Assembly (NCBI RefSeq): GCF_004664715.2 | Contig: NC_051079.1 | Coordinates: 57,447,660 to 57,511,659, forward strand | From: Peromyscus leucopus | Lineage: Eukaryota > Chordata > Mammalia > Rodentia > Cricetidae | Reading direction: 5' to 3' | Length of the DNA stretch: 64,000 nucleotides | In this document: piece by piece, positions 1 to 12,199 of the stretch | How positions within the stretch are numbered: position 1 is the first letter of the stretch | How the letters are laid out: each line of letters opens with the position of its first letter | Notes under the pieces: generated by a model | Seen by the model: only the letters and a program-made list of their open reading frames with translations | Told to the model about the DNA's origin: nothing | Databases searched by the model: none | Position numbers and translations under genes: made by a program

Positions 1-1739
1 AGGAACTGTATTAATGGGTCACAACATCAGGAAGGCCAGGAACCACTGCATTAGATGGTGATCCATTCAGGGACAGGGCTTATGGCTCCTCTGTGTTACA
101 TAATACTGGGACAATTGGGTAATCTTGTGCCCGAAAATGATTGAAAGTTCTTTGGAGTTTTTAGAAGATTGTGATAATGAAGTAACCTTGATGTGACATG
201 TCATCATAAACAAAACAATCAGTAAGTCACCAACCTTGGAAGGAGAGCATCAGCACACAATTTCTCAGTGAAAGGAGCAAGAGGTTTGGCTTGAGCACCA
301 GCTTGGTACTGGAATAGAATTACAGCATGTCTGTGGCTTGTGCTTTCATGGACTTTATGATCTGGGGGAGAGACAGAAAAACAAGCTAATGAGATTACAA
401 GCTACTGGAAAGAGCTATGGGAACCAAATGCAGGATGCCATGAAGGGCTAAAATGGACAGGACTCCGGTCCAGTCTGGACAGCCAGTGACCAGAGAAGTG
501 ACATATCTCTGGGGAAGTTAATTTTGAGGTGAGAGTCAAAGATTAGCCCTAAAAGTTTTGCCCATGTGGGTTCTTCTGCTTGTCTTGTCTTCCTCCCCAG
601 CATGACTTAGGAACTTACTACTCATGCTTTGAATCTATTTTTCTTCTCCAGGGAGATCTCTTGGTTTACTGGAATATCACACGTCATTATGTGTGCTCAT
701 CATAATACAGGGCGCATGTGAGGTGACATGTGTGCTTGTAATTGTTTAATTTCTCTCTGATGCCATCACTTGAGAAGCTGCACCGGAAAGGCCATGTTAG
801 AATGACTCTGCTCTCACTGTGGCTCTTCCCCTGAGACCTGAGCCTGACCTCAGCAACACATGTTGGGTGAATGACTAAATGTGTGACAGAGTCAATGAAT
901 GATCAGGGACAAAAAAGCAGGAAGGAGGTGAAGGAGAAAGGCTTTTCCAGAACAGAGGCACTATGTATAGGAATGATTAAAATCCTCAACCATTAGAAAT
1001 GAACAGGTAGGCTGTAAGAACCTGATTAAAATCTTTAGTTTGGCAGACCAGAGCATTAATACTATAGGACTAGGAGCAGTTGCTAGGGATTGAACAGTCA
1101 CCGTACACCAACCTTTTTCTAAGAGTTTTTTTCCATGGTTTTACCCATTTAATATTTTTGTGCATTTACTCACTGCAGCCCACAGTTCCTGTCTGCAGTG
1201 TGAAGAAAGAGAAATCAGAGATGCAAGCAAGTTCCCTCTGAGGTGACACCTAGTCATAAGCCATGGGCATGGTGATGGGCGAGTCTGAACCAAGTTCATG
1301 AGCTCAACTGTTGGATATTTTTGTTATTTCTCCCTAATACTGTTGGATTATTCAATGATATCCATGAGTCTAAAAGTAAAAAATGAAACCTGAGCCACCT
1401 ATAGGAAAGGATTACACTTAGATATGAAACAAAATCTTTTGAAATACCATATAAAGGGAGAAGATGAGCTTCTATTCAGAAAACGTAGGTCAATACCATA
1501 GCTACATTCAGAGATGGGCTCTGTGTTAGTCAATTAATATATAAAGGCTTGCCAAGAAATGGAGTTTGGGCTGTGTCAAATCTATAAAGGCTAGTTGCTA
1601 CAAAGAAAGGAGTCTAATATATTAGCTATCAAGTAGTCTGAATCCTAGAATACATGCTTGCTTTTTCCCTTTTCCTGTCTGCCTCTCTTTCCCCTCTTCT
1701 CTCTTCACTCCATTTCTTTCTGCTAATGACTTTCATATT
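1..1739. other. no gene or recognisable repeat
   Basis: Single-copy-looking DNA of mixed composition. I see no long frame, no SINE head or tail and no simple repeat in it. Part of an intergenic or intronic stretch. Confidence 0.5.
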
Positions 1740-1782
1740 CTGGGCATGTGCTCTACCAGTAGGCTACACCTGTGGCCCCCGA
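1740..1782 (-). repeat. ID-type SINE fragment
   Basis: Read on the minus strand this matches the tRNA-derived ID core: a run equivalent to 'gtagcctactggtagagcac' followed by 'atgcccag', the part that carries the A box. Only the 5' half is present and no tail is visible, so it is an old fragment. Confidence 0.5.
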
Positions 1783-2221
1783 ATATATTCTTAATAGCAT
1801 GTGCTATCAACGTTAACATAGACTTCTTGCAAATGAAAGCAGGTAACTATTTGTTTCAATGCCAACGGAACAGTTCAACAGAACCAAGAGATGAACTCCA
1901 TGCTAGAGATCATCCAGGAAAGAATAAGGTACAGATCATTTTCAGGTAGGCTAACAAAATAGACAGTAAACAAAAGTGCATGGAGAGAGAAGCACCATCC
2001 ATACATCCCCAAAGAGGTCAGAAAGTAGAATTAGGTGTGCTAAAATAATTCCTCAGATTTGGATGCCCGACACCCTCCGGCTATAGCTACTCAACTCCTG
2101 ACAGCACTGACTGCATTATAAGTTTCTCTCTGGTGTAAACGTGAGAAGCCACAGAGACTGTTTATTATTGGCACTTGTCGGCCCCATGGTTTATGTAAAA
2201 AGCACAGCTTCATGGTCTCAG

Positions 2222-2405
2222 GCCGAGGCTGATATGGCTCAACTGCCAAAGGCGTTTGCTGCTAAATCTGATCATCTGAGTTGGATCCCCAGAACCCACG
2301 TGATGATGGAAGGGAAGGACAGACTCTCCCAAGTCATCCTCTGACTGTCATAGATAATTGGGCATACCCTCCCCCCCCCAAGATAAACAGATGAACTTTA
2401 AAAAA
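2222..2405 (+). repeat. B3 SINE (B2 superfamily)
   Basis: Starts with a degenerate 'gaggctgatatggctcaact' head (tRNA-like B2/B3 start), continues through 'ccccagaacccacgtgatg' and 'aagtcatcctctgactgtca', typical of B3, and ends in an A-rich tail. Diverged, so not young. Confidence 0.75.
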
Positions 2406-2544
2406 GAATTAGGATAGAAACTTGTGGAGACAGCATCGGATAGACTGAGTTCCAGCTTGCGATTAGGCTGCCTGTTCACATAGAGATGTCAGTTTTCCTG
2501 TCTCTTGTTTTTGTTTCTCTTTGTTTTTTGCACTGAAATATTTT

Positions 2545-2546
<2 letters not shown>

Positions 2547-2578
<32 letters not shown>

Positions 2579-2734
2579 TTTCGTTTTGTTTTTCGAGACA
2601 AGGTTTCTCTGTGTAGCTTTGCGCCTTTCCTGGAGCTCACTTGGTAGCCCAGGCTGGCCTCGAACTCACAGAGATCCACCTGGCTCTGCCTCCCGAGTGC
2701 TGGGATTAAAGATGTGCACCACCAATGCCTGGCT
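2547..2734 (-). repeat. B1 SINE with target-site duplication
   Basis: Minus-strand B1: T-rich tail at 2547-2579, then 'cgagacaaggtttctctgtg' and the 7SL-derived body ending at 'aatgcctggc'. The middle of the body ('tagctttgcgcctttcctgg') differs from the usual mouse form and is one reason to favour a cricetid. The insertion is flanked by an 8-bp direct repeat TATTTTCC at 2539-2546 and 2735-2742, so both ends are intact. Confidence 0.93.
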
Positions 2735-2756
2735 TATTTTCCTATTTTTAAAAACA

Positions 2757-2970
2757 ATTTTTATCTTTATTTATGTGTATGTGTCTGTATCTATGTGTGT
2801 ATATATACACAGGCATGTGGGTACCTGTGGAGGCCAGAAGAGGTTGTTGGATCTCCTTAATTGGAGCTACAGGTAGTTGTGAATGACTTGACAAAGGTAT
2901 TAAGAACGAAATTTGGGTCCCCTGAAGGAGCAGCAAACACTGTTAACTGCCAAGCCATGTCTCCTGCTCC
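2757..2970 (-). repeat. B3/B2 SINE
   Basis: Reverse complement of a B3-type SINE: A-rich tail side first, then 'ggcatgtgggtacctgtgga', 'ggccagaagaggttgttgga', and the tRNA-like head at 'aagccatgtctcctgctcc'. It abuts the B1 just upstream. Confidence 0.85.
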
Positions 2971-3432
2971 CCATTATTTTTAAACCATAATCTATTTATA
3001 ATCCACCTCTTAATTTGATTTACTAATATCTAACACCAATGGACAAAACCCATATTAAGAAGTTTGAGCTTTATTTTTTTTTTTCAGCAATAGTCAGTTA
3101 ACCCATTCAACTGGGCACCAGGAATAAACTCGAAGATTAAAACCTTACAAATAAGCATTTTCATCGTGTTCCGTATCATGTATCTGTACAGGTTGGGGTG
3201 AGTTGATTGACATTCTGACTTTGGAGGAAATGCTGGGATGGTTTAAAGTGTTGAAGGTCTCAACGTGTTCAGATGATTCACTGGTACTTTCATGATTTTA
3301 AGGTTCAAACTTTTCAGGATGAAGTCTCCTGCTTATGTTTTCCTATAGCTGGATATTTATGATATTCAACATATGACCTGTTATTTGTTGAGGGGGGTCA
3401 GTAAATACTGGATAATAAAATTAATACTCTCC
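2971..3432. other. no gene or recognisable repeat
   Basis: AT-leaning single-copy DNA. No supported feature. Confidence 0.45.
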
Positions 3433-3482
3433 ACATATATACATATATATATATATATCAACATATATAATACATATATTGA
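3433..3482. repeat. AT-rich (TA)n-type simple repeat
   Basis: Imperfect alternating TA/CA run ('catatatacatatatatat' and similar) of about 50 bp. Confidence 0.85.
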
Positions 3483-3500
3483 AATATAAGGGAAGAAAGT

Positions 3501-3727
3501 AGCCAGGTGATGCAAGAGTGAAATTCTAATTACTCTAGAGGCAAGAGAATAATAAAATCAAAGCCATTCTTGGAAACTGAGTCAGTTTAAAGACAGCCTG
3601 GGCAATTTAATGGGCTCCTCCGATCTCAAAATTAAAAAGCAAAGTAAAAAGAGGACTCAGGACATAGGTCGATGGTAGAGTGCTTGACTAGCATGGGTGA
3701 AGGCCAGGTGTAATCCTTGTACCAAAG
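3501..3727 (+). repeat. B4/RSINE1 SINE (B1-ID fusion)
   Basis: Begins with 'agccaggtgatgcaagagtg' (B1-like head), passes 'ctagaggcaagagaataata' and 'gacagcctgggcaatttaat', then changes to an ID-like second half 'gatggtagagtgcttgacta'. That B1-like plus ID order is the known B4/RSINE1 structure. It is diverged and lacks a clear poly(A). Confidence 0.7.
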
Positions 3728-5949
3728 AGAGATGGTGTCTGAGAAGACACAGAGAAGTCAAAGGTCAAATAATCTAAGCTCTATGTTTGCTTTGGATTCA
3801 TGGTGAAAATCTGATAGAGAACCAGTATTTGGAGGTCTGGATGAAGATTTTGAGTTCAGACTCATGAAGTAAGATGAGTCTTACTTTAGGATAACAGGAT
3901 ATTAGGATAAGAATGAGACCTTAAGCATTGGTTCCATCACAGTGCCTTTTGTTGCCGATGAATTTGGCCTTGCCTCCTATTGTTGCTCAGGCTAATCATA
4001 CATATCAAAACCACTTGTGTAAAACTCAGACCTTATTTTAGATGGCACGTTGGGACAGACAAAGCCCCAACTCTTTCTTGAGTATTTTTCATCTGGAGAT
4101 GAATCATAGGCAATTAACAGGAACAATTCCAATTAACTGACATAATTAAAAAACTAATAATGTTTAACATTATTGTTTTACAGAATGACATTAGCTTTAA
4201 CAGCCTAGCAACACATCAAGGCCTCATTTCCATAGTCACAGAGTAGATTACTTATCGTAGGTTTCTCTGGTAACCAGTTTGACAATAGTAACAGCAACAT
4301 GAGTTCCTAAATTGGTTTGCCATCCAGCTTCATAATTTATGCCATTGGCAGTAATTGTAATGTCTATATAATTTCCTTTTAATTATCAACTAATGAAATT
4401 TACATTCATTTGGGTAAAACAAATTCACTCAACTTCCAATCACCTGTCCACACTTCCATTTAATTTACTCAACTTTGGTGTCTTTTATTTATATTTTTAA
4501 TATCAAACTGTGAGAGGAATATTAACATTTATTTTCTGATTAGTGTTTAGGGAAATATTGATTATGTGTCTCTCCTTTCTTCTTTGCCTTTAAATTTTCA
4601 GCGTATGGGTTTTTAATCTAAGAAGATACACACTTCTTAGTTTTTTTGCATTAAACTCTGAGGAGTTTAAGTGGAATTAATTTAGTAAACTTTAATTGCA
4701 GAATAATCTCTTCCTGTTCCCTTATCTCTTGATTTATTACAGACATTTATTTCTACTTTGAAAAATTCTCATCAGTTTCCCAGGGAATTAATTTAGATTT
4801 CTAAAAAGAAAAAAAAATTGCATCTAAATTCAAATTAAGATGCTAATTACAATAATTATTTCATCACATTATATAGAAACTTTGTACATGAGTATATAGC
4901 AATTTTGAAGCAAAAACTGTTAGTTTCATAATCCCAATTCTTGAAACTTTTGAACAGATGAATTACTTAGTTTAATTAGTGGTATATGAAAATCCTGCCC
5001 CCAGAAGAAGTTATGCTGAATGTCAATCAACCGTTAATTTGAAAAATGATAATAAATAGTCTTTATAACTGAGCCAAGTACCAATATTAATCCACCAAAG
5101 CAAGATGGGAATGTGATTAGTAAACTATGGGGGTCAGTCATTAACAGGCTTGAACACTATTCTTTGGACCAGAGAGATCCCCACTCATGAACTATGTTTA
5201 TCCAAGTGGGGAAAAACTTATTTAAAAAGTGATTATAACTTCCCCCTTATTATTAAAAAGGGGAACACATTAGGAAGAATATTAGTTTATTCCGCACCTG
5301 GGTCTGCATCATGGGGGACAGTGTCTCCATGTCCCGAGTCTCTGAAAATCTGGAGGTTCCACACTCAAGATTTAATCCTAGGAAGAAATCTGCAGGGAGA
5401 TGTGATGGAAGTCAGTGTGCCTGTCAGCATTTGGGATAGAGAGTGTTTTTCTCCATTCTGGGTTGTTTCATTGGTTATTGAAGAAAACTGAAGGGTTTTT
5501 ACTCTGCCTTTTCAATGTAAATCTAGTTTTCCATTTTGTCCCTCAATATAATGAAGACTTGATGTCTACCCACATATAACAATGCACACAGAGATTTGGC
5601 TCTCAGATCTATTCTCCTGTTCTTGAAAAACTTCCAGTCTGAAGATGAATATATTTCTACTTGACATAATTGTACAATTTGTAAACTGTAGTCTTTCTTC
5701 ATTTGATTTTTCCAGGAGAGCTTGAAAAATGTCAGGTTGTTAGCATTTGAATTCTGCCATTGGTCTCTGCTAAGATATTGGAAATTCTGCAGCACATTAT
5801 GGTGGGGAGACCATAGGACTGAGTTCAAAACAGCTGCATGCAATTCATGAGACCCTGAGGTGGTCACTTTCCTACTCCGATCCTTAACTTCCTACTTGGA
5901 AAAATGGGAGTTAATAGAATCCTCTTCCCCAGGACTCAGTAAGAGCTAA
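3728..5949. other. gene-free; AT-rich possible conserved block
   Basis: No repeat recognised. From about 4120 to 5060 the DNA is AT-rich, free of SINE/LINE sequence and dense in TAAT/ATTA cores. A 113-codon frame at 5150-5491 (plus) resembles no protein I know and has no splice context or codon pattern I can defend; I treat it as chance. Confidence 0.45.
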
Positions 5950-6040
5950 GTGGCAGGGTATGCAGCTCACTAGAATTGCATACCATGCATCAGGCTCTGT
6001 GCTCCATTCCTAGAAGAGCAAGGTAACAATAAATAATGAT
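5950..6040 (+). repeat. ID-like SINE remnant
   Basis: Weak ID similarity ('ggtatgcagctcactagaat' ... 'ctccattcctagaa') followed by an A-rich tail with TAA steps. The match is partial, so the call is tentative. Confidence 0.4.
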
Positions 6041-6369
6041 AATATTTCCCAGAATTAAGAGGGATTGTTGGAACAGAATGGTTTGTGAACTTCAGGGCCT
6101 ATTTGGCTGCCACAAGACACTATGCTTAATCTTCAGAGCAAAAGGGATTCATCGTAATGTCTTAATGCAGTTTCATTTTGGAGAATGTTAGCATCTTTGA
6201 ATGAATATTTCGAGTAAGTATTTTCTTACATTCAAAGATACCTTTGAATCTTTGAATACTGAATCTTTGTATCTTTGAATATTGAAGATATTTTAAAATG
6301 TAGATTGTGACTTTATAACTTCCTTTAATTTTAGATTTTAATACATAGACTGTTTGGCTTCTAAAATGC

Positions 6370-6543
6370 TATATTTTTTTTTAAAAGATGTAACTTTTCA
6401 AATTTTTTGAGAATTTCTTACATCAGCACCATAGTCATATCATTTCTGTAACCCTCCCTCCAACTCCTCCCATACCCCTGACACTCCTTATCATTCATTA
6501 ACTATTGTTTCATATATGTGTGTGTTTGTGTGTATGTGTATGT

Positions 6544-6578
<35 letters not shown>

Positions 6579-6785
6579 ATGTACACACGTGCACACCTAT
6601 ATATCTCTTACTGAGTTCACTTAGTTTTGTGTTTAGGGCTGACCATTTGAATAGATAACCTCTCAGGAAGCTTGGCTCTGGAGAAAATTGACTCCTTTTC
6701 TCTCAGAAGCTATTGGTTGCCGGTAGCTCTTCATCTAGGGATAAGGGCCTTGTGATATTTCCCCCATCCATGTCTAAATCTTATT
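6370..6785 (-). repeat. rodent L1 3'UTR fragment (Lx-like)
   Basis: Reads as the reverse complement of a rodent L1 3'UTR: 'ttttgagaatttcttacatc', the pyrimidine-rich 'ccctccctccaactcctccc', then 'tctcagaagctattggttgc' and 'ctcttcatctagggataagg', which correspond to the conserved 3'UTR blocks. It contains the (TG)n run listed separately. No coding part is present. Confidence 0.65.
6515..6597. repeat. (TG)n microsatellite
   Basis: Imperfect start, then about 17 uninterrupted TG units (6547-6578), followed by a TGCA/CACACG boundary. Purine-pyrimidine alternation gives Z-DNA potential. Confidence 0.95.
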
Positions 6786-9165
6786 TAGACAACCACATTG
6801 TTAAGATTTCAGGGGTACAAGGGAGTTTTTGGTCCATGTAGAGTAAGTGGTGTAGATGGTAACCTTTCAGGGAAAATTTTGGAGAGACTGAACAGATGCA
6901 TCACTGTTGCCATGGCAGCATCTTCAGGGAAGCAGTATTATTGAAATCACAGGGTATCAGAAGCGAGTCTACACCCATACTCATTACGTCTGTGATCCTG
7001 CAGAATGTGCTTTCTCTGGGTCTTAGTTTTTCATTTGTTAGTGAAACTGATTATGGAACAAATTTCCCAAGGTAACAGTTTATATTATTATTTCTCATCT
7101 GTGTTATTGCCATTTATTATTATTATTTCCATTTTCAGATGGGGAAACTGAGTCACTTAGTGCCATATTGGAGTTTCAAGCCAGGCTCATAAAAAATCAT
7201 GCTGATTTATTTTGATAAATTTTTGTATACAAAGTATAGACTAAGAAACAGACTTCAAATCTGAACTGAAAGTGCTAAGTATTCCCTGAGTTGTCACTGA
7301 GGCTTGCCTGTAATTCTTGAGTGAACCTCATCAAGAAAAGGAATTCCCAATTGGGTGGAAAAATAAAATTTCATATATGAAAGTACATGACGAGTCAAAC
7401 TGCAATTGATTCATTAAATAGTGTAAGATGACAAAGCAAGAGAAATACCAGAAGATATCTCTGATAAATTGTCTATTAAGTGCTGAAGCTAGTAATTATG
7501 TATCAGCAACTGTAAAGAGAAAACAAGAGAAATTCCAGACCCCAAGACTGGGGAGCACACACATGGCCATAGCCAAAAGAATGTGCCCTTGTGTGTTAGG
7601 TTAAGCCACTGGGAATAGAATACAGGAGAAGAACAGTTACTTAAGCAATATGGAAGTTTACCTCTTTCTCATCAAGAAATTCTGAGGCTGAGGTGGTGGT
7701 GTTTGGTCTTGATCTTTTTTCCGTTGTGCCCATTCATCTGTGTCTGTATTTGCAGTGATTTTTACAGTCTAAAGTTCGCAGGATGATTCACCTGGTCCAT
7801 TCATATTCTAGCCAAGACAGAGAACAAGAGAGTGAGGGGAGAGGCTAAGTCTCCAACTTTGAAGGATGCTACTGGGAAGTCAGGCACAAAACATCTGCTG
7901 CTGCCATGTTGATTATACATGAGGGCCTGGACTCACTGGTTTAAGAAACCCTCAGAACTCTAATCTTTTGTGTGCAGGAAATGCAATGGCTGTATGATTC
8001 AAGTTATGCCTGATACTGAGGAAGACTGGGAATCTAGGAATCCTGGAGGAAGCTCTGATACATAATCTTGTAAATAACCATGTATGGACATTAGACCACA
8101 CATTGTCCATACCTTGAGAAGATTCAACAACAAGGTAGTGGATGAGAACTAGATTTTTCTACATTCCTAGATGAGTGGCTAAATCTCTAGATGGAGGCAA
8201 ATATTATGTCTTTACATTGCTTCTAAAGATATGGGCATTGGTCCCCAGCATGGGTTCCATAAAAAGATAAACCAATGGGGCCCAAGTAAGCTTCTATAAG
8301 CAATATACTGTGAGCCCAGTTTTACTGAGGAAGCCATGGCTAATGTGGTCCTACACCATGCTCAGAAGTTAAATGCATCTCTGTGGCCACTCAGAAAAAC
8401 TCTGGATTTGTAAAAATGAGAACGTGGTCTTTTGATTTGTTGCCAGTATTTGTACAGAGCACAGGCAGATATCATACTTTAATTAAGTAAGACACTGATT
8501 TTTGGAAGCAAATCATGGTCTCAAAGGAATCTCAGGTCCAAATTTATAGTAGCTATTTTTTATTGGTATTCTACATAATCTTGAAACATGAGTTTGCTTA
8601 ATACCTTTTTCCTCTTCTGCAAACGAGAAACCAAAATTATTACCCAATTTCTTTCCTTAAAGAGATAAAAGCTAATTAAAAGAAAGTTAGAACAATTATT
8701 TGAGATCTGTAGAGAAAGGCAAAAGCAATTTCTTAAGAATTCTTACAGGAAAGATCATTGTTAATAATCCATGTATCTTTTCCTCTACTGGTGAACTATT
8801 CCAGCCCCTTCCCCGATGTTTCATTCTTGGGAGCAACTTCACTGATACACACCTGGCTAACTGTAGACTGTAGTATTTCTTGAATACTTCCATGTTAACT
8901 GACCCAGAATGTCTATTTGCTGCTGTCTTGATGGTCATGTGTAATAAGCAATTCTTTTAGGTACAACCTCCTGCTACTCTCTACTGAATGAACTCTGGGG
9001 ATTGACACTCTAGCTTTGAGATCACAGGTCAGCTGAGTCCTTACTAATTTTGTCACGTTTAAGAATTTAACCTCATAAGTTCCAACCTCTTCAACTGTAA
9101 AGTAATAATGATACCCATTTCATAAGATTCTTAGGGGAATTAATTAAAGCAGTCAAACTTTGTTT
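6786..9165. other. no gene or recognisable repeat
   Basis: Moderately AT-rich single-copy-looking sequence. Small frames such as the 80-codon minus-strand one at 8696-8938 show no protein-like character. Confidence 0.45.
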
Positions 9166-9384
9166 GAGGCCGGGGAAATGGATCAGCACTTCAGACCACT
9201 TGCTGTTCTTGCAAAGGACCTATTAATCAATTCTTAGCACCCACATTGAAGCTTACATCTGTCTGTAACTCTGTTTTCAGGGAATCCAACACCTTCTTCT
9301 AGCTTCCTCTGGCTGCTGCATTCATGTATTATATATAAACTCATACAGGCACATACACATAAAATGATAAATAAATAAATTTTT
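9166..9384 (+). repeat. B3/B2 SINE
   Basis: Begins 'gaggccggggaaatggatca' (B2/B3 head), continues through 'ttcttagcacccacattgaa', 'tctgtctgtaactctg' and 'cttctagcttcctctggctg', and ends in an ATAAATAAAT tail. Confidence 0.8.
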
Positions 9385-11057
9385 CTTTTCTAAAAAAAGA
9401 CATTTATAAATTCAGCTACAGAGGCAGAGTCTAATAATATTATTATTTCAATAAAATGATCAAAGATGGGGATTTTCTTCATCTCTGTGTCCTCTGAAGC
9501 CTAAATATTAGTTAGATAAATTATGTGGGTAGAATCAGTAATAATTGTACTTTATATAGTTTCAAAATGGAAGGGATCAAGTTTGAATCTGGGTAATTCA
9601 TCTTCAGACTTACTGTCACCACTTACTGCTCTCTTTTTCCAGTCATGGAGACTCTAGAAAAGTCACATATGGGTCTCCAGGGACACCCAAGAATTGTTTC
9701 TGCTGGTGCTATGGAGGCTTAGCTGGTGGTCATGTGCAGTCTTTGATATGTCCTGGTATCTATTTTGTGTGTGCTTTGACAAGACTCCAAACACAGGACT
9801 TTACCAGTGACATAATACAAATCCTTAGCCTTTGGAACTTTGGCCGGATGCCTGACTTCCCAGTAACAGGGCAGCAGTTGCCATAACAACTCAGCTCTTA
9901 AGCTCATGGTACCTGCACTGCTGCAAGAGACAGTGCTACCCTAGCTCGGGCTCCCAGAAACATCCTCTGAAAAATGCAAACATACCTTTATTCCTGTGGT
10001 GGAGTCAAAATATTCTAGAATTGTTCCACATGGATTGGCAGCTGAGGTGTACTACTGTGAATTCTTAAAGGTCCATACTGACAGAGGAGAGCAGACATTC
10101 AAAATATTACAACTGAGTGGGGAGTGTAAGAAAATAAGCAAAATATTTGCTTAAAATGTCATGGCATGTTGCATGTGTGAATCTGGAAATATATTTCACC
10201 CTCCCACCCCCATGTAAACACATACCTATTCATACACTGAGCCCCACTGGGGTATCTTACTGACTCATTTTCTAGCTTGATTTACAGAGAACCGTTGTAT
10301 AGAAGTGGAGGTTAAAGGGTGTTGAGACATTGAGAACATTATCCAATTTACTAGCTATCAAGTTCATTAGCTCTATCATTCCCCAAATACTGTACAGCTC
10401 ATGGTGAAGCTTGATTGTTAACTGAATTGACTGCTTTTTGTGTGTGTAAAAGGCTCCTAGATCACACCAGCAGGCTTATTTTACATTTTCTATCGTCACA
10501 AAGACGGACTGAACTCTGATGCTGATATCCTTTCGCTATTGACTAGAACTACTTTGCAAATCTTCTTCAATTGGCATAACCCTGGCTGGAGCACCAACCT
10601 TTAAACAATCAGATGATGCAAACTGTATTTGAACAGTCAGTTTTCCGGTTGTAGAGAAATGGTTCAAGATTCTTAGAAAACTAAGTTTGGAGCATAAGAG
10701 AAGATCTCCCGTGAGATAACAGCATTTAAAATTTAAATTAGCAGGGAGGATAAATAAGATCATGCTGCCATGGCCCTGTGATGTTCACTAGGTCACTTTG
10801 AGGACAGCTTTCAAAGGCAAGTTAGAAAAGGGCTGTGTCTGGGGATGGGACACCACAGGAGGAAAGGTGCAGGCCTCCCGTGGTGACTGATTTGAGGAGA
10901 TCAAACAGAAACACCTGACCAATATCTGAAGTTCATTAAAGCTTGAAAGCTTTTCTTTACTGTTATGCCTTTCTCTTCAGCTCTTTGCTTTATCGGGCCA
11001 GTGGACGTCTTTTCTCTAGGCTGGGCCTTATTTGTAGATTCCGGAAAGTAAGCAGTG
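9385..11057. other. no gene or recognisable repeat
   Basis: Single-copy-looking sequence. No supported coding segment. Small minus-strand frames at 9719-9907 and 10536-10763 look like chance. Confidence 0.4.
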
Positions 11058-11060
11058 AAG

Positions 11061-11064
11061 CAAA

Positions 11065-11123
<59 letters not shown>

Positions 11124-11128
11124 AAAAT

Positions 11129-11130
<2 letters not shown>
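11061..11130. repeat. (AAAT)n microsatellite
   Basis: About 16 uninterrupted AAAT units. It joins a (GAAA)n array directly, so the two tetranucleotide arrays probably grew from one A-rich tail. Confidence 0.97.
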
Positions 11131-11200
<70 letters not shown>

Positions 11201-11216
11201 AAAAGAAAAAGAAAAA
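11131..11216. repeat. (GAAA)n microsatellite
   Basis: About 18 GAAA units followed by AAAAAG variants. Pure purine on this strand. Frames crossing it translate into Phe/Leu/Ser or Lys/Glu repeats and are not genes. Confidence 0.97.
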
Positions 11217-11319
11217 AATTCGGACCAGGGCGTTTTCTGCTCTATTGCAGCCAGTCTTGAGGCTGGTAAACACTGCCCAGGGTCTGTCATATCAGTTCCT
11301 ACTCTAAAATAACCATTTC

Positions 11320-11408
11320 CAGTGGGTTGGGAGGGCAATAATACTATTGTAGAGTGATTGCTTAGAATGCACTAAGGCCCTGAATTTGATCCCTGCTAAC
11401 ATTCCAAA
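11320..11408 (+). repeat. ID-like SINE
   Basis: The segment 'tgtagagtgattgcttagaa' followed by 'aaggccctgaatttgatccc' matches the ID A-box and B-box core. The tail is short, and it is diverged. Confidence 0.7.
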
Positions 11409-11540
11409 GCTAATAATTATGACAAATTAATTTTTGTTATTAAAAATCAAAACTGTTTGACAAATAGTCATCTTGATTGAAGTTAGATTCATTTCAGAGC
11501 TATGTCTCCAACCTGTGAATGAGGGTGTTTTCCAGGGAGG

Positions 11541-11651
11541 TTTATTTTATTTCATTTATTTATTTGTTTATTTTCGAGACAGGGTTTCTCTTTTGTCTTT
11601 CCTGGATCTTGCTCTGTAGACCAGGCTGGCCTCGAACTCACAAAGATCCGG
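11541..11651 (-). repeat. truncated B1 SINE
   Basis: Minus-strand B1: T-rich tail, 'cgagacagggtttctctttt', 'accaggctggcctcgaactc', stopping after 'acaaagatccgg'. The 5' third of the SINE is missing. Confidence 0.9.
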
Positions 11652-11980
11652 TTTAATGAAAGAAAGACGATCCTTCCTCAGCGTGGGTGGCATTATCTCA
11701 CGGGCTGTGACCCCAGCCTGAATGAAGTGGGGGAGAGGAGGAAACAGAATGAGAACCAGACTTTGTTTCTCTCAGCCTTGACTGCGGATGCCCTGTGAGG
11801 AGCTGCCACGCTCTCACGGTGCCGGTGCCGCAATGGGCGTGTTGAATGGTGACCTCAAACTGTGAGCCCAGATAAATGCTTCCTGAAGTTGTCTTTGCCA
11901 AGTACTCTGCCGCAGTGGTGAGGAATGCAGCGAACACGGGAGAGAAGCTGCTTAGACGGAAGTGTTCTTCCAATCCCTTT

Positions 11981-11983
11981 TCT

Positions 11984-12021
<38 letters not shown>

Positions 12022-12030
12022 TTTCTTCCT

Positions 12031-12077
<47 letters not shown>

Positions 12078-12143
12078 CTCTCTCTTTCTTTCTCTCTCTC
12101 TCTCTCTCCCCCTCCCTCCCTCCCTCCCTTCCTTCTCTCCTCT

Positions 12144-12184
<41 letters not shown>
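11981..12184. repeat. (TTTC)n/(CT)n/(CCCT)n polypyrimidine tract
   Basis: About 200 bp of nearly pure pyrimidine: (TTTC)n with a few insertions, then (TC)n, then CCCT/CCTT, then (TC)n again. Overlapping 80-120 codon frames on both strands are Ser/Phe/Leu or Arg/Glu/Lys repeats and are artefacts. Confidence 0.97.
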
Positions 12185-12188
<4 letters not shown>

Positions 12189-12199
12189 GAAGTGTGATA

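Noticed and set aside
5150..5491. 113-codon plus-strand frame
   Set aside because: No similarity I recognise, no splice or initiation context, and a length attainable by chance in 64 kb of six frames.
11320..11408. Possible tRNA gene
   Set aside because: The A-box and B-box-like sequence belongs to an ID SINE. No cloverleaf with paired acceptor stem is present, and the same applies at 1740, 3650 and 50380.
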